A stretch of 64,000 nucleotides of DNA from Micromonospora alfalfae. Lineage in GTDB: Bacteria > Actinomycetota > Actinomycetes > Mycobacteriales > Micromonosporaceae. A program made the translations under genes and the position numbers. Below are positions 53,147-60,885 of the stretch, piece by piece. The stretch lies in contig NZ_JAKKFH010000019.1 of the NCBI RefSeq assembly GCF_022230925.1, forward strand, positions 156,943 through 220,942, in the 5' to 3' direction. The notes under the pieces are model-generated. The model was given only the letters and a program-made list of their open reading frames with translations. It was not told the DNA's origin and did no database searches. Numbering within the stretch: position 1 is the first letter of the stretch; each line of letters opens with the position of its first letter.

Positions 53147-54381
53147 CGCGGCACGCCGAGCCGGCCGTGGTCGTCGCGGTACGCCACACCGCCCTTCATC
53201 ACCGCGTGCAGGGTGCGCAACGCGGAGACCGAGCGGGTCGGGTCGTCGCGCAGCACCAGCAGGTCGGCATGCTTGCCGGCCTCGACGGTGCCGAGGGTGT
53301 CGGCACGTTCCAACCACTGCGCGGGGCGGGTGGTGGCGGCCTTGAGCGCGTCGGCGACGGGCATCCCCGCGTCCACCATGAACTCCAGCTCGCGGATGGT
53401 CGCCGTGGTCTCGTCGTAGCCGGCGTGCGGGGGCATGTCGCTGCCCAGCGCGATCGGCACGCCGTTGCGGATGGCGTGCTGAAGGCTCTCCCAGTGCCGG
53501 GGCCCGGCCGCGAGGGCCCGGTCCATCAGCCAGCCGGGCACCCCGGAATCGCGGAAGAACTGCTCGCAGCGGCTCACCACTATCGTCGGCACGTACCAGA
53601 CACCCCGCTCGGCCATCAGTCGGGTGACGTCGTCGGTCAGCTCGTACCCGTGCTCGACGCAGTCGAGGCCCAGCTCGACGGCGCGGCGGACCGAGTCGGC
53701 CGGGCCGGCGTGCGCGGTGACCTTGCGCCCCCAGTCGTGCGCGACGCGGATGACAGCGGCCATCTCGTCGTCGAGCAACTGCGGGGTGTCGATCGCCTCG
53801 TGCTGGCCCGCGATCCCCCCGGAGATGCAGACCTTGATCAGGTCGGCGCCGGCGCGGAGCTGTTCGCGGGTGGCCCGCCGGAACCCGTCCGCGCCGTCGG
53901 CCTCCAAGGCGTCGGCGTCCCAGCCGTGCCCACCGGTGCAGCAGAGCGCGTGCCCGGCGGTGAAGATGCGCGGGCCGTCGACAGCGCCGGCCTCGATCCC
54001 CCTGCGCAGGGCGAAGTCCGCGTACCGGCTCTCCCCGACGAGGCGGGCGGTGGTGACACCGGAGTGCAGGGTGCGCCGGGCCGAGTCGGCCATCAGCAGC
54101 ACCAACTCGGCCAGGTTGGAGCTGTGCACAGTGTCGGCGAGGTGGCCGGGCAACCCCAACGAGAGGTGGACGTGCATGTTTGTCAGACCCGGCATGACGT
54201 GCTCGCCGCCCAGGTCGACCACCCGGGCGGCACCGGCCTCGGCGAGGACGTCGTCGACCTGACCGACGGCACGGATCATCCCGTCGGCGTCGATCCAGAT
54301 GCCGCGATCCGGCTGGAGGGCGTCCTGGACACCGTCGTAGAGGGCGAGGTTGACCAGGACCTGTTCGGTGGGCATGCGCAT
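53143..54381 (-). CDS. Amidohydrolase (imidazolonepropionase/Xaa-Pro dipeptidase-like)
   Basis: A 412-aa metal-dependent hydrolase. HVMPGLTNMHVHLSLGLPGH gives the HxH metal pair, ADLIKVCISGG the bridging Lys, KVTAHAG and CVEHGYEL the next His ligands, and ALGSDMPPH the catalytic Asp. The pattern fits cytosolic prolidase-like amidohydrolases. The first ATG (54381) has GAGGA 5 nt upstream. It follows the ATPase gene by 8 bp. It should open an amide or lactam of the imported compound. Confidence 0.92.
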   Translation of the reverse strand: MRMPTEQVLVNLALYDGVQDALQPDRGIWIDADGMIRAVGQVDDVLAEAGAARVVDLGGEHVMPGLTNMHVHLSLGLPGHLADTVHSSNLAELVLLMADSARRTLHSGVTTARLVGESRYADFALRRGIEAGAVDGPRIFTAGHALCCTGGHGWDADALEADGADGFRRATREQLRAGADLIKVCISGGIAGQHEAIDTPQLLDDEMAAVIRVAHDWGRKVTAHAGPADSVRRAVELGLDCVEHGYELTDDVTRLMAERGVWYVPTIVVSRCEQFFRDSGVPGWLMDRALAAGPRHWESLQHAIRNGVPIALGSDMPPHAGYDETTATIRELEFMVDAGMPVADALKAATTRPAQWLERADTLGTVEAGKHADLLVLRDDPTRSVSALRTLHAVMKGGVAYRDDHGRLGVPR

Positions 54382-54389
54382 GGGTGTCC

Positions 54390-55361
54390 TCAGAGTGAGC
54401 GCGCGACGGTCGGGGCCGTTGCGGAGTCGGTGAGCCAGCAGGCGACGCTGCGGTCACCCAGGTCGACTGTGGGGGGCTGTTCCCCGCAGGGGGCGAACGC
54501 GTGCGGGCAGCGTGGCCGGAAACGGCACCCGGTGGGCGCGTTGGCCGGGTCGGGCACCTCCCCGGCGAGGATGGCGGGCAGGCGCGGGGTGGGCCCGATC
54601 TGCGGCACCGCGTCGATCAACGCCCGGGTGTACGGGTGTCGGGGTTCGCGCCACAGCTCGCGGGTGGGTGCGGCCTCGACGATCCGGCCCAGGTACATCA
54701 CGGCTGTCACGTCGGCGATCTCGTGCACCAACGCCAGGTCGTGGGAGATGAAGAGCATGCCCATGTCCAGGTCGCGGACCAGCCCGACGAGCAGGTTGAC
54801 CACCTGCGCCTGGGACGAGGCGTCCAGCGCGGTGACCGGCTCGTCCGCGATGATCATCCGGGGTTCCGGGGCGAGCGCGCGGGCAATCGCCAGACGCTGC
54901 CGCTGACCGCCGGAGAACTGGTGCGGATACCGCTGGGCGGCGCTGGTCGGCATGGCCACCCGTTCGAGCAGCTCATGTACCCGGGCCCGGCGGGCCGACC
55001 CGGTGACCGCGGCCGGCACGCCGTCGAGGAGTTGCGAGCCGATGGTGCGCCGGGGGTTCAGCGAGGCGTACGGGTTCTGGAAGACCATCTGGAGGCCGAC
55101 CTCGGCACCGGATCGGGGCCGCCAGCCCAGCGGGGTGACCGGTCGGCCGGCGTACTCGACGGTGCCGGCGCTCGGAGCGCTGAGCCCGACCGCGGCGCGG
55201 GCCAGTGTGGATTTGCCGCACCCGGACTCACCGACCAGCCCGACGATCTGGCCGGGCGACACCTCCAGGCTGACCCCGGCGACGGCCCGTACCCGCCCAC
55301 GTCCTCGGGAGCGGTACTCGACCTCGACGTCGGTGAAGGACAGTCGGGCGGGGGTGTTCAC
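54390..55361 (-). CDS. Dpp/Opp-type ABC transporter ATPase (second)
   Basis: A 323-aa DppF/OppF-like ATPase: Walker A GESGCGKST, signature FSGGQRQRLAIARALAPEPR, Walker B MIIADEPVTALD, and the C-terminal cysteine-rich oligopeptide block APTGCRFRPRCPHAFAPCG. It works with the gene before it as a heterodimer to power import. The GTG at 55361 overlaps the preceding stop (GTGA), with GGAGGTGG before it. Confidence 0.95.
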   Translation of the reverse strand: MNTPARLSFTDVEVEYRSRGRGRVRAVAGVSLEVSPGQIVGLVGESGCGKSTLARAAVGLSAPSAGTVEYAGRPVTPLGWRPRSGAEVGLQMVFQNPYASLNPRRTIGSQLLDGVPAAVTGSARRARVHELLERVAMPTSAAQRYPHQFSGGQRQRLAIARALAPEPRMIIADEPVTALDASSQAQVVNLLVGLVRDLDMGMLFISHDLALVHEIADVTAVMYLGRIVEAAPTRELWREPRHPYTRALIDAVPQIGPTPRLPAILAGEVPDPANAPTGCRFRPRCPHAFAPCGEQPPTVDLGDRSVACWLTDSATAPTVARSL

Positions 55362-56335
55362 GCTGCCACCTCCAGGTGCGGACGGACCACGCAGGCCACC
55401 GACCGGTCGACGCCGGCGGGGGTGAGCGGGGGCGGGGCCTCGCCGCAGGACGGTTCGGCGTACCCGCATCGGGGTTGGAACGGGCAGCCCGGCGGCGCCT
55501 CGCCGGGTGCCGGCGGCGCGCCCGGGATGGGCCGCAACGTCGCGCCGGTCTGGGTGCCGTGCGGTCGGGCGCCGAGCAACGCGGCCGTGTACGGGTGGGT
55601 GGGGGCGGTGAGCAGGCTGCCCGTCGGGCCGGTCTCGACGACCCGCCCGGCGTAGAAGATGTAGCCACGGGTGGTCAGGGCGCTGAGCACCCCGAGGTCG
55701 TGGGTGATGAACGCGACGGCCAGCCCGGTCTCGGCGCGCAGCCGTTCCAGCAGGGCGAGGATTCCGGCCTGCACTGTGACGTCGAGGGCGGTCGTCGGCT
55801 CGTCGGCGATCAGCAGTCGGGGCCGGGCGGCCAGCGCGATGGCGATGGCGACCCGCTGCCGCATCCCGCCGGAGAACTGGTGCGGGTACGCCCGCAGCGC
55901 CCGCTCCGGGTCCGGGATGCGGACCTGGTCGAGCAGCTCCACAGCGCGGCGGCCGGCAGCGCGACGGTCCATCCGCAGGTGCACCCGCATGTGTTCGGTC
56001 AGTTGCCGCCCGACGGTGAGCATCGGGTGCAGGGCCGCGCTCGGGTCCTGGAAGACCATGGCGATGCCGGCGCCACGGACCCGCTGCCAGCCCCGGGCGT
56101 CCAGGCCCAGCAGTTCGGTGCCGGCGTACCGGGCCGAGCCGGTGACCGCCGCCCCCGGGGGCAGCAGCCCGAGCAGGGTCTGCGCGGTGAGGCTCTTGCC
56201 GCAGCCACTCTCCCCCGCGATGCCGACCAGTTCACCCTCGTCGACTGTCAACGACACGTCGTGCAGGATCGGCAGCGGGCCACGCGGTGAGGGCAGGGTG
56301 ACGGCCAGGGAGTCTACGTCGAGTAGCGGTGCCAC
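55358..56335 (-). CDS. Dpp/Opp-type ABC transporter ATPase (first)
   Basis: A 325-aa DppD/OppD-like ATPase: Walker A GESGCGKSL, signature FSGGMRQRVAIAIALAARPR, Walker B LLIADEPTTALD, and the C-terminal PPGCPFQPRCGYAEPSCG block that can hold a metal cluster. The GTG begins one base after the permease stop; an AAGGGA site precedes it. Cytoplasmic partner of the two permeases. Confidence 0.95.
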   Translation of the reverse strand: MAPLLDVDSLAVTLPSPRGPLPILHDVSLTVDEGELVGIAGESGCGKSLTAQTLLGLLPPGAAVTGSARYAGTELLGLDARGWQRVRGAGIAMVFQDPSAALHPMLTVGRQLTEHMRVHLRMDRRAAGRRAVELLDQVRIPDPERALRAYPHQFSGGMRQRVAIAIALAARPRLLIADEPTTALDVTVQAGILALLERLRAETGLAVAFITHDLGVLSALTTRGYIFYAGRVVETGPTGSLLTAPTHPYTAALLGARPHGTQTGATLRPIPGAPPAPGEAPPGCPFQPRCGYAEPSCGEAPPPLTPAGVDRSVACVVRPHLEVAA

Positions 56336-56336
56336 C

Positions 56337-57236
56337 TCAGCGTCCCTTCGTGTAGCGGGGGTCGAGCCGGTCGCGCAGCGCGTCACCGAGCACGTTGAAC
56401 GCCATCACCACGGTGAGGATGGCGAGGCCGGGAAAGACGCTCACCCACCACATCGACAGGTCCTGCGCGCCGAGGGCCACCATCGAGCCCCACTCGGCGG
56501 CCGGCGGGCGGGGGCCCAGGCCGAGAAACGACAGGGCGGCGAGCAGCAGCACAGCGTTGCCCAGCTCCAGGGTGGCCAGCACTATCGCCGGGCCGATGCT
56601 GTTGGGCAGCACGTCGCGGCGCAACGCCCGGATCGGCCCGACACCGAGCAGGCGGGCGGCGTTGAGGTAGTCGTCGCCGCGCATGCTCAGCACGGCGCTG
56701 CGGATCACCCGGGCATAGACCGGCCAGGACACGATGACCAGGGCCAGCACGGCGTTGCGGGTGTTCGGGCCGAACGCCGCAGTCACCGCCATGGCCAGGA
56801 TGATCTGCGGGAACGCGAACACCAGGTCGGTCAGGCGCATCAGCGCCTCGTCGACGAACCGGCCGACGTACCCGGCGACCAGCCCGAGCAGCCCGCCGAC
56901 CAGCAGGGCCAGCGAGACGATGGCCAGGGCCAGCGGGATGGACAGACGGGCGCCGTGGACGACCCGGCTGAAGATGTCGCGCCCGAGGGAGTCGGTGCCG
57001 AACCAGTGCGCCCCGGAGGGCGACGCGTACGTGTCAGGGCTCTGCGCCAGCGGGTCGTACGGTGCGAGAACGTCGGCGAGCAACGCCAGCAGCAACCATC
57101 CACCGAGGATCGTCAACGCCACCACCGTGATCGGCTGACGCCAGACCGGTCGACTGGTCGAGCCGCCGCGCAGTCGGCCAAGCCAGCGGCGTCGGCCCAG
57201 GGCCCGCTCCGCCTTCGGGTCTGCAAGTGTCGTCAT
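56337..57236 (-). CDS. Dpp/Opp-type ABC permease (second)
   Basis: A 299-aa DppC/OppC-like permease. An N-terminal helix (ITVVALTILGGWLLLALLAD) is followed by HWFGTDSLGRDIFSRVVHGA, the typical DppC box, and a five-helix core with the ATPase contact loop EAA (LNAARLLGVGPIRALRRDVL). The ATG overlaps the first permease stop by 4 bp. It forms the channel with that permease. Confidence 0.95.
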   Translation of the reverse strand: MTTLADPKAERALGRRRWLGRLRGGSTSRPVWRQPITVVALTILGGWLLLALLADVLAPYDPLAQSPDTYASPSGAHWFGTDSLGRDIFSRVVHGARLSIPLALAIVSLALLVGGLLGLVAGYVGRFVDEALMRLTDLVFAFPQIILAMAVTAAFGPNTRNAVLALVIVSWPVYARVIRSAVLSMRGDDYLNAARLLGVGPIRALRRDVLPNSIGPAIVLATLELGNAVLLLAALSFLGLGPRPPAAEWGSMVALGAQDLSMWWVSVFPGLAILTVVMAFNVLGDALRDRLDPRYTKGR

Positions 57237-58318
57237 GACAACCGGATCCTCGGATCGATGAGCCCGTACAGCAGGTCGACGGTCAGGTTGACCAGCGTGT
57301 AGACCAGTGCCACGAAGAGGCTGACGCCGAGGATCGCGGGCAGGTCCAGCGCCGTGGCGCTGCGGTACGCGTACTGGCCGACGCCGGGCCAGCCGAAGAT
57401 GCTCTCGACAAGCACCGTCCCGGAGAGCAGCGAGGCGAACGCCAGGCCGGAGACGGTGACCACCGGGACGAGGCCGGCGCGCAGCAGGTGCCGGCGCAGC
57501 ACCACCCGGGTCGGCAGACCCTTGGCGTACGCGGCCCGGATGTAGTCCTGCTGGAGCACCTCGAGCATCGCCGAGCGGACGAAGCGGACCAGCATCGCCA
57601 CCGTCAGCGAGGTCAGCACCAGCACCGGCAGGGACAGGTGCTGGGCGGCGTCCCAGGCGACGTCCCACTGCCCGGCGAGCGCCCCGTCGACCGTGTACAT
57701 GCCGGTGACGGTGGGCGGCGGGCTGAAGTCCGTGGAGAGTCGCCCGCCGCTGGGGGCCAGGCCGAGCTGGTAGAAGAAGACGTAGAGCACGACCAGGGAC
57801 AGCCAGAACGGTGGGGTGGAGAGCCCGAGCAGGGCGCCGACCCGGACCAGTTGGTCGGTGAGCCGGCCGTTGCGGACCGCCGCGAGCATGCCGACCCCCG
57901 TGCCGATGAGCAGCGCCAGCACCATGCTCGGCAGGGCCAGTTCCAGGGTCGCCGGCACGTAGTGCAGCAGGTCGTCCAGGACGGCCCGCCCGGTCTGCTG
58001 GGAGTGACCCAGGTCGCCGTGCAGCAGGTTGCCCAGGTAGTGCAGGTACTGGGCCCAGAGCGGCTGGTCCAGGCCCCACTTCTCGCGGAACGCGGCCACC
58101 GCGGCGGGGTCGTTGAGCGCCTGGTCGGAGAGGTTGGCGGTGACCGGGTCACCGGGGACCACGTTGACCAGACCGAACGTCACCACCGTGACGCCGAGCA
58201 GCAGGCCGGCGGTGACCGCCACCCGTTTGGCCAGGAAGGTCAGCAGCGGGTGGGCCCCCCGGGGCCGGGACGCGGTCGTGGCGACCGCGCCCGGCTCACC
58301 GTCGTTGACTGTCGTCAT
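57233..58318 (-). CDS. Dpp/Opp-type ABC permease (first)
   Basis: A 361-aa DppB/OppB-like permease. The N-terminal helix (AVTAGLLLGVTVVTFGLVNV) is followed by VPGDPVTANLSDQALNDP, typical of the family; an extra loop at 190-225 lies between helices; the EAA contact loop is YIRAAYAKGLPTRVVLRRHL. VESIFGWPGVGQYAYRSATA is a strong DppB mark. It starts 10 bp after the binding-protein gene. Confidence 0.95.
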   Translation of the reverse strand: MTTVNDGEPGAVATTASRPRGAHPLLTFLAKRVAVTAGLLLGVTVVTFGLVNVVPGDPVTANLSDQALNDPAAVAAFREKWGLDQPLWAQYLHYLGNLLHGDLGHSQQTGRAVLDDLLHYVPATLELALPSMVLALLIGTGVGMLAAVRNGRLTDQLVRVGALLGLSTPPFWLSLVVLYVFFYQLGLAPSGGRLSTDFSPPPTVTGMYTVDGALAGQWDVAWDAAQHLSLPVLVLTSLTVAMLVRFVRSAMLEVLQQDYIRAAYAKGLPTRVVLRRHLLRAGLVPVVTVSGLAFASLLSGTVLVESIFGWPGVGQYAYRSATALDLPAILGVSLFVALVYTLVNLTVDLLYGLIDPRIRLS

Positions 58319-58328
58319 GTCGTCGGGA

Positions 58329-59933
58329 CTACTTGCGGCCGACCGCTGCGACGTCCACCTGCCAACCGGCGGCGGTGTAGTCCGCCCCGGTCAGGTCCGT
58401 GGTCGCCACGACGATGGAGGAGTTGCTGGCCAGCACGAGGTACGGCGAGGACGCGTTCATCAGCCGCTGCCACTCCTGCATGGCGGTGGCCCGACCGGCC
58501 AGGTCGAGGGTCGCGGTGACCTTCCTGCCGGCGGCCACCACAGCCGGGTCGGCCCGCTCGACCGTCCAGCCGGAGCGCAACGCTGTCGCCTGGCCCGGTG
58601 CCATGTTGTTGATCAGTGAGTCGGCGACCGGGTAGTTCAGGCTCTGCGGGGTGAATCCGAGAGGCGACTTCCCGCCGCGCATCTCGTCGAGGAACGTGGT
58701 CAGCGGCTGCGGGTTGAGCTCCAGCTTGATGCCGGCCTCGGCGGCGTCGCCCTGCACCTTGGTGGCCACCGTGCCGAGGTCCACGCCCTTGTAGGTGATG
58801 GCCGGGTAGGTGAACTTCACCGTCGGGTTGGTCAGGCCGGCCTCGGTGAGCAGCGCCTTGGCCCTGGCCACGTCCCGCTTGGACTCCTCGCCGGCCGGCA
58901 GCGCGCCCGGGAAGGCGGGTGCGACCAGCCCGGCGCCGGGGGCTGCGCCCTTGCCGTACAGGGCGGCGATTCCCTGGTAGTCGATGGCGGCGCGCAGGGC
59001 CTGGTTGAACTTCGGGTTCGAGGTGACCGCCGAGACGCCCGGGTCGGCGTTGAGGAACAGGAAGTAGACGGTGTCCTGCACGCCGGAGGTCTGCAGGCTG
59101 CCCGGCAGTCCGTCGAGGAGCTTGCCGGAGATGTCCAGGGAGATCTCGGCTGCCTCGGCACGCTGCATGGTCAGCTTCTGGGTCTGCACGTCCATGTTGC
59201 GCAGCACCACCCGGGAGAACTGCGGCTTCGTGCCCCAGTACTTCGGGTTGGCCTCCAACACCACCTGCGACGAGGGGTCGTAGGACTTCAGCACGTACGG
59301 GCCGCTGCCGACGGAGTTGGTGTCCAGGTACTGCTGCGCGGTGTCGCCCTGGGCGGCGTCGGCGCCGTCGCGAGCGCCGTGCTCCTTGGCGACAGTGGAG
59401 TTGAGCACCGCTGTCGACGGCATCGACAGCACCACCGGGATGTTCGGGTCCGGGGTGGCCGAGGCGACCACGACTGTGCTGTCGTCGGTCTTGGTCACGG
59501 TCAGGCCGCTGACGGTGACAGCGGGGCTGCCCTTGATGTTCTTCAGCCGGTTGAGCGAGAAGACGACGTCGTCGGCGGTGAGCGGGCTGCCGTCGGCGAA
59601 CGTCACGCCCTGCCGGAGCTTGAAGGTGAACGTCTTGGCGTCCGGCGACGCCTGGTACGACTCGGCCAGCGCGGGGACCGGCTTACTCACGTCCGAACCC
59701 TTGAAGGTGAGCAGGGTGTCGTAGAGGGCGTGCACGGCGGTCAGACCGGTTGCCTCGTAGACCCGGCCGGGGTCGAGGGTCTTGAGCACGAACGAGGTGT
59801 TCACGGTGAGGGTCTTGGCCGTACCGTTCGCGTTTCCACCACTGCCGCCGGCGCTACAGGCGCTGACGGAGAGGACGGCCAGCGTCGCCAGAGCGGACGC
59901 TCCGGCGAGGAGCCGGCGGGGAGACACCGACAT
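58329..59933 (-). CDS. ABC transporter solute-binding lipoprotein (SBP family 5)
   Basis: A 534-aa lipoprotein: signal ALATLAVLSVSACSAGGSGG with lipobox ending SAC (Cys about 26), then the SBP_bac_5 fold (TFVLKTLDPGRVYEATGLTA-like start, YDTLLTF, FTFKLRQGVTFADGSPLTAD, DVVFSLNRL). Peptides, nickel, sugars or alkaloid-like compounds are typical ligands. It is the first gene of a ten-gene operon and will determine its substrate. The ATG at 59933 is the only start with the signal peptide directly behind it. Confidence 0.94.
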   Translation of the reverse strand: MSVSPRRLLAGASALATLAVLSVSACSAGGSGGNANGTAKTLTVNTSFVLKTLDPGRVYEATGLTAVHALYDTLLTFKGSDVSKPVPALAESYQASPDAKTFTFKLRQGVTFADGSPLTADDVVFSLNRLKNIKGSPAVTVSGLTVTKTDDSTVVVASATPDPNIPVVLSMPSTAVLNSTVAKEHGARDGADAAQGDTAQQYLDTNSVGSGPYVLKSYDPSSQVVLEANPKYWGTKPQFSRVVLRNMDVQTQKLTMQRAEAAEISLDISGKLLDGLPGSLQTSGVQDTVYFLFLNADPGVSAVTSNPKFNQALRAAIDYQGIAALYGKGAAPGAGLVAPAFPGALPAGEESKRDVARAKALLTEAGLTNPTVKFTYPAITYKGVDLGTVATKVQGDAAEAGIKLELNPQPLTTFLDEMRGGKSPLGFTPQSLNYPVADSLINNMAPGQATALRSGWTVERADPAVVAAGRKVTATLDLAGRATAMQEWQRLMNASSPYLVLASNSSIVVATTDLTGADYTAAGWQVDVAAVGRK

Positions 59934-60148
59934 GCTGTTCCTACCTTCGTATCGCGCGGCCCGTTGTGCGGGATCCGCGGGGCGTGCGACGCCCGGCGGG
60001 CGACACCACGCGTCGGCCGGGCCGATGGGAGGACGGGCGTCGCGGGCTTCTCGGGGGCGTCGTCTCGGGGTTGGATGTAGACCGGGCGGAGACGTCCGGT
60101 TCGCGCCTCGGTGCGGCTTGTTCGCTTGAACTGAACATTGCCGCCTGA

Positions 60149-60167
60149 TGTTTAGTGATCCTAAACA
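60149..60167. promoter_or_regulatory. Palindrome in the importer/XRE-cupin divergent promoter region
   Basis: TGTTTAG (60149-60155) and CTAAACA (60161-60167) are perfect inverse arms around a 5-bp spacer. The site lies 58 bp before the XRE-cupin start and 216 bp before the importer operon start, a fitting position for an autoregulated operator. The region is clearly AT-richer than its flanks. Confidence 0.66.
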
Positions 60168-60224
60168 GGGCCGTATAGTTTGGTCAATCAAGATTCAGCC
60201 ACACTGTATTTGGAACGAGGACCC

Positions 60225-60761
60225 ATGCTCGGTGACCGCCTCCGCGACCTGCGTCAGCAGCACTCCCTCACGCTGCGTCAGCTCGCCACAGCCGCCGACG
60301 TGTCCCCCGCCCTGCTCAGCCAGATCGAGAACGGCGCCACCGACCCCAGCCTCTCCACACTGCGGAAGCTCGCCCAGGTCTTCGACACCTCGATCGCGGA
60401 GCTGTTCTCCGAACCGGAAGCGCCACCCGTGCACGTCAGCCGCGTCGGCGCCCGGACCAGGCTGGCCGCGCCACCCGGCCAGATCACCTACGAACGACTC
60501 ACCCCCGGCCGCGGCGACCTGGAGGTGCTCCAGGCCCACCTCGCACCCGGCGACGCCAGCTCAGCCGAACCGTGGGCGCACCCGTCGACCGAATGCGCGA
60601 TCGTCATCACCGGTGAGGTCGTCGCCGAGATCGGCGGTGAGTCGTACACCCTCACCGCCGGTGAATCGGTCACCTTCGACTCGCGCCTGGCGCACCTCTA
60701 CCGCAACGCCAGCGACCAGCGCTCCCACCTGATCATCGCGGTGACGCCACCGACTCCCTGA
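60225..60761 (+). CDS. XRE-family regulator with C-terminal cupin domain
   Basis: A 178-aa protein. HTH at 3-58: LRDLRQQHSLTLRQLATAAD, then VSPALLSQIENGATDPSLST. A cupin_2 sensor domain follows (LAPGDASSAEPWAHPSTECA, VITGEVVAEIGGESYTLTAG, ESVTFDSRLAHLYRNAS). Such regulators sense small metabolites and often control the adjacent catabolic operon. It is divergent from the ABC importer/hydrolase operon with a palindrome between them. GAGGA lies before the ATG at 60225. Confidence 0.94.
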   Translation: MLGDRLRDLRQQHSLTLRQLATAADVSPALLSQIENGATDPSLSTLRKLAQVFDTSIAELFSEPEAPPVHVSRVGARTRLAAPPGQITYERLTPGRGDLEVLQAHLAPGDASSAEPWAHPSTECAIVITGEVVAEIGGESYTLTAGESVTFDSRLAHLYRNASDQRSHLIIAVTPPTP

Positions 60762-60885
60762 CCGACCACAGTGGACAACCGATGGGATCGACGGGACGCC
60801 CCGGCGGACCTAGCATGGCGACGAATGGATCTTCGAGATTGGCCAGTGCCTACCCGGCAACCAGCCCAACCGAAGGGAGACGCGC

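Noticed and set aside
51461..54457. A 998-codon frame extending the DUF885 protein upstream
   Set aside because: The upstream part overlaps the amidohydrolase gene in another phase and is Arg/Gly/Pro-rich shadow translation; the ATG at 53146 is coupled to the amidohydrolase stop.
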